Positions 34,572-40,322 of a DNA stretch of 40,322 nt are shown piece after piece. Below the pieces are notes generated by a model that was given only the letters and a program-made list of their open reading frames with translations, was not told the origin of the DNA and did not search any database. How positions within the stretch are numbered: position 1 is the first letter of the stretch; each line of letters starts with the position of its first letter. Source of the stretch: Candidatus Doudnabacteria bacterium RIFCSPHIGHO2_01_FULL_46_24 (GTDB lineage Bacteria; Patescibacteriota; Doudnabacteria; UBA920; O2-02-FULL-48-8); contig MFEL01000006.1 in NCBI GenBank assembly GCA_001777575.1, positions 1 through 40,322 of the forward strand, given 5' to 3'. The position numbers were made by a program, and so were the translations under genes.

Positions 34572-34796
34572 TCAAGCAAGCTCGATCAACTTGTGCTTGC
34601 TTTTGTTGCCGGAAATTATTCGAATAGTCGACGGGGCTATGTCAAAAAACTCGGCAATGATTTCGATCACAGCAAAGTTGGCACCCCCATGCTCGGGAAT
34701 GGCCGTAGTCCAAATCTTGTATTCGTCCAAATCCAACTCCTCCATCCTGTCTTCATGCGCGTGAGTTTGAACGTGAACCCTTATAATTTTTGACAT
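34572..34796 (-). CDS. DUF167 (UPF0235/YggU-like) protein
   Basis: MSKIIRVHVQTHAHEDRMEEL...YKIWTTAIPEHGGANFAVIEIIAEFFDIAPSTIRIISGNKSKHKLIEL. Confidence 0.75.
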   Translation of the reverse strand: MSKIIRVHVQTHAHEDRMEELDLDEYKIWTTAIPEHGGANFAVIEIIAEFFDIAPSTIRIISGNKSKHKLIELA

Positions 34797-35265
34797 AAAA
34801 CCTCACTAATTCATATGAGCCAAAAAAGATTGTTGTATAGAATAAATCACCAAGAATAGTATTTCGGAAAAACGGAATGGCGTTTATGTAAGAAGCCATA
34901 ACCCCCGCCAGGTCGTGGCTATACATGCTGGTTGAATAAAAAAAAGCAAAGTTCGTAATGAGATAAAAAATGACGGAACCCACCAGACTGCCGCCGATGA
35001 CAGTGGCTAAATTTTTCCGCTGCCTGACCCAAAGCCCGATTAGACCGATCAAAAGAAAACTGCCATACACCGTAACGCGCGACTGCCATGAATCAAAGCC
35101 GATGAAAAAATCCGAAACAACCATGGCCGCGATGGGCAAAGCCAAGGCGAATTTTTTAGGCAAATAAACTCCGCCGAACAGAGCTACAGCCCCGATCGGC
35201 GCAAAGTTGGCCGGATGCGGCAGGACTCTGAGCAGGGCCCCAATTAAAACCAGGAGATAGGCCAT
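34753..35265 (-). CDS. DUF6580-like integral membrane protein (ECF S-component-like architecture)
   Basis: LRVLPHPANFAPIGAVALFGGVYLPKKFALALPIAAMVVSDFFIGFDSW... Confidence 0.7.
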   Translation of the reverse strand: MAYLLVLIGALLRVLPHPANFAPIGAVALFGGVYLPKKFALALPIAAMVVSDFFIGFDSWQSRVTVYGSFLLIGLIGLWVRQRKNLATVIGGSLVGSVIFYLITNFAFFYSTSMYSHDLAGVMASYINAIPFFRNTILGDLFYTTIFFGSYELVRFYVKNYKGSRSNSRA

Positions 35266-35279
35266 GTTCTATTTACTAT

Positions 35280-35705
35280 TTACTTATTACTATTTACTAT
35301 TTCTAATTTCCACTCAATCACATCAGTAAATTTAGTGATATATGTTCCCGCCCCAACCTGCGCCTGCGCGCCGTTTATATAAAACGCCCAAAAGTGCGTT
35401 TGTTGATTGGGCGTTATTCCGTCAATTGAAACTACAAACTCACCGACGCCTGAAAATTCCTTGGTTTCCACATTGTGGGAAGTTTTCAAAAGTTCCAAAG
35501 CCGTCTGACCTTCCACTCCTTGGTATTTGATGATGGTGGAGGGCACCTGTTGGATCGTGCTTTGTTCCTCCAGCGACGCCTTCTGCCCATCGTTGATGGT
35601 CGGGGCTGATACCGGCTGTTTGGTCAGGGAATAAATGATGCCGAATAGCGCGATCACCACGATGACGACGAAAATCTCTAATTTTTTTGCTGTATTATTA
35701 AACAT
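35280..35705 (-). CDS. DUF4430 domain protein (transcobalamin-like C-terminal fold), TM-anchored
   Basis: TIIKYQGVEGQTALELLKTSHNVETKEFSGVGEFVVSIDGITPNQQTHFWAFYINGAQAQVGAGTYITKFTDVIEWKLE. Confidence 0.75.
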   Translation of the reverse strand: MFNNTAKKLEIFVVIVVIALFGIIYSLTKQPVSAPTINDGQKASLEEQSTIQQVPSTIIKYQGVEGQTALELLKTSHNVETKEFSGVGEFVVSIDGITPNQQTHFWAFYINGAQAQVGAGTYITKFTDVIEWKLEIVNSNK

Positions 35706-35772
35706 AGTTAAATCAAATTAATGGCCACGCTCCCCTATCTTAATTTGTTCTTCCGCAAAGGTCAATGGCGCA

Positions 35773-36303
35773 TCAATAGTCAATCCCTCTCTGGGCCAAA
35801 ATGCCTTTGTAATAAGGATGCTTAATCATTTTCATCTCGGTCACCAAATCCGCGGCATCAATCAACTTCTTAATCCACTTATGCCCGGTTAGGCACAAAT
35901 GCACGCTTTCCGGTTTGCTACGTAGCATGCTATATACATCCTCCACCGTCAGCAATTTGGATTCTACCGCGGAAATCGCCTCGTCGGCAATCACTAAATC
36001 GTATTTCTTGCTTTTCAAAGCCACTTTGACGAATTTCAAACCCGCTTTCGCCGCGGCAATATGCTCGGAAATCGGTTTGCGGTCGCCAAGAATGCCCACA
36101 AAACCACGGCCCAAAAGCTTAACCGCGACATTGGGCAGCTTTTCTAAAATTTTCCGCTCGCCGCTCGGCCAGTCGCCTTTAACAAATTGCGCATACAAAA
36201 CTTTCATGCCGGTACCCGCCGCTCGCACAGCCAGCCCCGCCGCCGCCGAGGTCTTACCCTTACCATTGCCGATGTAAATTATAGTCAAGCCTTTTTTGGT
36301 CAT
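35773..36303 (-). CDS. cobO: Cob(I)yrinic acid a,c-diamide adenosyltransferase
   Basis: GLTIIYIGNGKGKTSAAAGLAVRAAGTGMKVLYAQFVKG; DLVIADEAISAVE; VHLCLTGH. Confidence 0.9.
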   Translation of the reverse strand: MTKKGLTIIYIGNGKGKTSAAAGLAVRAAGTGMKVLYAQFVKGDWPSGERKILEKLPNVAVKLLGRGFVGILGDRKPISEHIAAAKAGLKFVKVALKSKKYDLVIADEAISAVESKLLTVEDVYSMLRSKPESVHLCLTGHKWIKKLIDAADLVTEMKMIKHPYYKGILAQRGIDY

Positions 36304-36788
36304 AAAATTAGCAGCAATTCGTCCAGACTGTGAACTATATGTGTCGGCTGGCCGATTTTCTCATCTGGCATTTCATGGGCAAACATGCCTTTTTGCAGCC
36401 AGACGCTTGGATGCCCATGCTGGTTGGCGTATTTAATGTCTCTTTTCGTGCGATCCCCGACAATTAAAATTTCTGATGGGTTTAATCCAAACCCGGAAAC
36501 AATTTGGTCAAAAATAACGGCTTTGTCGTCGCTTATTCCCTCCGTATCGGTTGACGCAACAGTTTTAACAATCTCAAAATATTTTCGCAAGGGCGATTTG
36601 GCAATCTGTTCATTGCGCTCTTGAATGGGGGCATTTGAATGCGCGCTTACAAGAGAAGCGACAGCCAGCCTATAGCCCTTGTTTTTGCAATGTTCAAGCA
36701 CTGCTTCCGCTTCAGGAAATTCTTTTTTCAAATCCGAGTCAAATAAGGTTCTTGCCCAGTCAAAAATTATTGCCTTTATTCCATCCAT
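36300..36788 (-). CDS. HAD-superfamily hydrolase
   Basis: IKAIIFDWARTLFDS; GLNPSEILIVGDRTKRDIKYANQHGHPSVWL. Confidence 0.8.
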   Translation of the reverse strand: MDGIKAIIFDWARTLFDSDLKKEFPEAEAVLEHCKNKGYRLAVASLVSAHSNAPIQERNEQIAKSPLRKYFEIVKTVASTDTEGISDDKAVIFDQIVSGFGLNPSEILIVGDRTKRDIKYANQHGHPSVWLQKGMFAHEMPDEKIGQPTHIVHSLDELLLIL

Positions 36789-36794
36789 AATGAT

Positions 36795-37544
36795 TTATTT
36801 TTTACCCGCTATCGCATAAACCTTCAAGCGTCTTTCAATTTTACCGCGTCTTTTAAGCATATTGTTATAATATTTTTCAAGAGCATCTAAAGCTATGGAT
36901 CTGAGGTGCTTAGGCACTGAATTCCAGATTGAAACTGATTGAACATATTGCATTACTCGACCGATGCTGAAAAATTCGGATTTTCGCCAATGCTTCCGCT
37001 TTATATCCTTAAATCCGTTTTTTCTAAAAATCTCGAATGGCTTATACATAGGCGAGACGAATTGGGCAATCTCTCTGCCAATAGCTTTAACAATTGTACT
37101 TCTATGCCCCATTCCCCAGTTCCGCACTCCGACTTTGCCGGACACAAAAAATATTCCACCGGGTTTCAAAATTCTCTTAATTTTGCCAACGCTATTTTTA
37201 TCAGTAAACCAGTGGAAAGCTGAAAACGCGGTAACCGCATCAAAAGTATTATCCTTGAAAGGCAATTTATTGGCTTTAGCTAAAACATATCTTTTTATCC
37301 TTGGGGCCCTATAAGCCTTTGCGGCTTTTAACATTTTAGGGTCAGGATCAACCCCAACCACATCTGAAAACTTTGCCAACTGCCGAGTGGAGATGCCGGT
37401 GCCGCAACCTAAATCCAGAATAAGCGGCCTTTCTGTTTTGATTAGACTTTTCAAAAACTTAAAAACCTTGGCCGGATAGGGCCTGCGGGCTTTTTCATAT
37501 TGCTTCACAAACTCACCAAACCGTCCTGAAGGTTTCGTATTCAT
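36795..37544 (-). CDS. Class I SAM-dependent methyltransferase
   Basis: LILDLGCGTGISTRQLAKFSDVVGVDPDPKMLKAAKA; FDAVTAFSAFHWF; RILKPGGIFFV. Confidence 0.85.
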   Translation of the reverse strand: MNTKPSGRFGEFVKQYEKARRPYPAKVFKFLKSLIKTERPLILDLGCGTGISTRQLAKFSDVVGVDPDPKMLKAAKAYRAPRIKRYVLAKANKLPFKDNTFDAVTAFSAFHWFTDKNSVGKIKRILKPGGIFFVSGKVGVRNWGMGHRSTIVKAIGREIAQFVSPMYKPFEIFRKNGFKDIKRKHWRKSEFFSIGRVMQYVQSVSIWNSVPKHLRSIALDALEKYYNNMLKRRGKIERRLKVYAIAGKK

Positions 37545-37651
37545 GTTATATCCACGTTATACATATGCATAACATTTTTTAAAAGCCCTGCCGATGAGCA
37601 GGGCCGATTCGGCGCTCAATAATCTAGCTGTGCTTGAAATCTAACTCCTCT

Positions 37652-37688
37652 GCCCCGCCATCGGCGGGGCATCTCCCCCAAGGGGGAG
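37652..37688. repeat. Orphan compound hairpin
   Basis: gccccgccatcggcggggc followed by atctcccccaagggggag, same layout as the DUF559-flanking hairpins. Confidence 0.65.
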
Positions 37689-37711
37689 AATAAATCTGAA
37701 TAAATGTGGCT

Positions 37712-40322
37712 TTAGCCACATTTGCTAAACCCGCACGATTCGCATTTCATGCAGCCTTCGATCATGTTGAGCATATTGCCGCAATCCGGGCAGGCCGGGG
37801 CGTGCCCGTTGTTCGCGATGGAAAACTTCTGCATAACCACGGCATTGCCGTTGGTTTTGATTTCCTTCGTCACGGTCTGATATATGAGTTCCTGCTGCGG
37901 TTGCTCTATTTTTATAGGTTCCACTTTAGGGACATCCCACCCATCGGAGATGGACGCCCGCTCCGACTCGTCGGAGACGAGGCGAGAGGCTCGCTCCGGC
38001 TTTGCCGGAGTGGCAAATTCAAGCTCGGTCTGCCCGCGCTTGATGTGGTTCTCCAAAACATTGGCAATGGCATCGGGTAAGGAGAGAATCCGCTCACCAT
38101 TGTGGAACACCGGATCCGGACCGCGAATCCCTTTGAGTTGCTCAATGACGTCATGGATAAAAATGCCAGAGCGCAGAGCCAGAGAAATCATGCGGCAAAT
38201 AGCCTCAGTTTGTGCTCCAAAAAATCCGCCGGCCTTGCCAAGCTGGGAAAATACTTCAAACGGCCCAAATTCGTCCTCATTGACCGTAACGTAAAGATTG
38301 CCGTATGCGGTGGCGACTTTATAGGTGCAGCCCTTCATCATGTCCGGTCGCTTGCGCGGAGAAACCATTTGCGGCTGCGGAGGCTGCGGGGCTGGCGTGG
38401 GTTGCGGTTGGGGTTGGGGCTGCGGTGTGGACGCCAAAGATGGCTCGAGCGGCGGAACAATTTGGTTTGTCGGCTCGCTAATCTTGGTTTTACCGTCAGC
38501 CGTCAAATTCTTGTTAATATTCAAAACCTGCAATTCGCGCGAGCCGTCGCGGTACACAGTGCAGCCTTTACAACCCAGCTTCCAAGCCAGAATATAGCCT
38601 TGCCAAACGTCCTCTTTGGTGGCGGTGTAAGGAAAATTGATGGTTTTGGAAATGGAATTGTCCACCCATTTCTGAAACGCGGCCTGGACGCGGATATGCG
38701 ACTCGGCTGAGATGTCCATGGACACGCGGTAAGTGTCTTTGAAATCCTGCGGCAACCCGTCGATGCCCGAGAGGCTACCTTCCAGCATGATTTTGTCCAT
38801 GAGTTCCTTGGTGTATAAGCCGCGCTCTTTTAATCCCTTCTCAAGATATTGATTGACATAGAGATATTGCTGGCGGTCCTTGTCCTGCTTTGTATAAGCC
38901 AAGGCAAAATTCGGCTCACAGCCCGAAGAGGTATCGAAGAACATGGAGATTGAGCCGGTAGGAGCTATGGTCGTGAGCATGGTGTTGCGCATGGGAATCC
39001 CAAGCTTTTTGTAAATCGAGAGATTGTAAAGCGGAAACACGCCTTTTTCTTCGGCCAAAGCTTGCGAAGTGCGGTGCGCTTCTTCCTGAATACAGCGCAT
39101 CACGTCCTCCGCCACTTTGTAGCCGGCGTCAGAGTCGTAGCGGACATTGAGCTGATAGAGCATGTCGGCAAAACCCATGACCCCTAAGCCGATGCGGCGG
39201 GAATTCTTGGCCATGTCATCCACGGCCTTCACCGGAAAATTCGAAATGTCCACGACGTTATCCAAAAATCTGGTAGCCGTTCTCGTCACAAACCGCAATT
39301 GCTCGAAATCAATGGCTCCGTTCTTAACAAAGGCTGCAAGGTTGATCGAGCCTAAATTGCAAACGTCATAATGGTGCAGGAATTGTTCCCCGCAAGGGTT
39401 GCAGGCGTCAATCTCGCCCAGTTCCGGCAGGGTGTTGGTTTTGTTGACTACGTCCAGAAACACCACACCCGGCTCACCGTTGCGCCAAGCTCCGTTAACA
39501 ATCTCGTCCATGAGTTGCCTGGCAGTGACATCCAGTTCTTCGATTTTGGTAATCAGCCCATGCTCGTCGCGGAAAATCCGCCGTGGCTTCATATTTTCGC
39601 CGTCGAACTTGCAAAGCCACGGCTCATCAGGATGGTTGACGACCGCTTCCATGAATTCGTCAGTGATGCCTATGGAAATGTTAAAGTTTCGGATGTGACC
39701 TTCGATTTTTTTGCAATGGATGAAATCCAAAATGTCCGGATGGTCAACCCGCAAGATGGCCATGTTGGCGCCGTGCCGGCCCTGCTGCTTGATCACGCCA
39801 AACGCCTGATTGTAAACTTGCAGAAACGACACCGGGCCCGATGCCATGCCCAGCGATTTTTTGACAATCGAGCCGGCGGGACGCAGATGCGTAAACGAAA
39901 AACCCAAACCTGACCCGGCTTTCTGCAACTGGGCCGCGTCCTTCAAAGTCTGAAAAATTGACTCCATGGAATCTTTAATTGGCAAAACAATGCAATTGGC
40001 CACCACGGCTGAGGGCGCCCCGGCATTGGTGATAGTGCGGCCGGCCGGGGTGAACTGCTTGTTGGCTATGATATAGAAAAAGTCTTTTTCGATCTGCTCG
40101 ATCTCGAATTGGTTCTTGCCGTATTGCTTCTCGACATCGGCCATGGCGTGGGCGATGCGGTGCAGCATCTGGTAAGGATTCTCCAAAAGCGTGCCTTCCT
40201 CATCGCGCAGCAAATACCGCTTACGCATGACCTTGAGGGCATTTTCAGAAAAATTGTTGATAATTCGCTCCTCTTCGTTTGCTTCGACCAAATGGTGCTT
40301 TTGGATAACCTCGTAATACTGC
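37712..40322 (-). CDS. nrdJ: Adenosylcobalamin-dependent ribonucleoside-diphosphate reductase (N-terminus beyond right edge)
   Basis: NACNPCGEQFLHHYDVCNLGSINLAAFV; TIAPTGSISMFFDTSSGCEPNFALAYTK; GCKGCTVYRDGSRE; C-terminal Cys cluster CPDCGNMLNMIEGCMKCESCGFSKC. The frame stays open to the window edge; the called start is TTG. Confidence 0.92.
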   Translation of the reverse strand, partial: QYYEVIQKHHLVEANEEERIINNFSENALKVMRKRYLLRDEEGTLLENPYQMLHRIAHAMADVEKQYGKNQFEIEQIEKDFFYIIANKQFTPAGRTITNAGAPSAVVANCIVLPIKDSMESIFQTLKDAAQLQKAGSGLGFSFTHLRPAGSIVKKSLGMASGPVSFLQVYNQAFGVIKQQGRHGANMAILRVDHPDILDFIHCKKIEGHIRNFNISIGITDEFMEAVVNHPDEPWLCKFDGENMKPRRIFRDEHGLITKIEELDVTARQLMDEIVNGAWRNGEPGVVFLDVVNKTNTLPELGEIDACNPCGEQFLHHYDVCNLGSINLAAFVKNGAIDFEQLRFVTRTATRFLDNVVDISNFPVKAVDDMAKNSRRIGLGVMGFADMLYQLNVRYDSDAGYKVAEDVMRCIQEEAHRTSQALAEEKGVFPLYNLSIYKKLGIPMRNTMLTTIAPTGSISMFFDTSSGCEPNFALAYTKQDKDRQQYLYVNQYLEKGLKERGLYTKELMDKIMLEGSLSGIDGLPQDFKDTYRVSMDISAESHIRVQAAFQKWVDNSISKTINFPYTATKEDVWQGYILAWKLGCKGCTVYRDGSRELQVLNINKNLTADGKTKISEPTNQIVPPLEPSLASTPQPQPQPQPTPAPQPPQPQMVSPRKRPDMMKGCTYKVATAYGNLYVTVNEDEFGPFEVFSQLGKAGGFFGAQTEAICRMISLALRSGIFIHDVIEQLKGIRGPDPVFHNGERILSLPDAIANVLENHIKRGQTELEFATPAKPERASRLVSDESERASISDGWDVPKVEPIKIEQPQQELIYQTVTKEIKTNGNAVVMQKFSIANNGHAPACPDCGNMLNMIEGCMKCESCGFSKCG

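Noticed and set aside
37706-39913. Plus-strand ORFs antisense to nrdJ
   Set aside because: Antisense of a clear RNR CDS.

Overview
This is a mostly minus-strand chromosomal segment. Its gene content and style (split ComEC, DUF4430, many coiled-coil micro-proteins, large lipase and surface proteins) suggest Candidate Phyla Radiation (Patescibacteria) or a close relative; the taxonomy is inference. Housekeeping genes: hup, nusB, rpmF, groEL/groES, mutM, ndk, cyclophilin, split comEC, hisS, cobO and a B12-dependent ribonucleotide reductase that runs off the right edge. There are also tRNA-Gly(TCC) and tRNA-Pro(TGG). The left half holds an envelope island: three LCAT/PGAP1-like lipase paralogs (one cut by the left edge), a 1369-aa surface protein sharing a repeat module with the lipases, a lamin-tail-domain protein and a lytic transglycosylase fusion. 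Strongest candidates for something undescribed: (1) at 20.5-23.5 kb, four paralogous structured RNA elements, each closed by a 19-20 bp helix with compensatory changes and G.U pairs that only work on the minus strand, plus three copies of a second hairpin element, interleaved with tiny membrane-protein operons; (2) a tRNA-Pro nested in the anticodon arm of a second tRNA-like gene, which carries further hairpin insertions in its D arm and variable region; (3) four small nuclease genes (two DUF559, two GIY-YIG), each bracketed by its own inverted or hairpin repeat pair, looking like minimal mobile cassettes; (4) a PaaX/Cas2-like regulator flanked by GCGATCGC-centred palindromes. All calls come from reading the sequence and supplied ORFs; no searches or folding programs were run.
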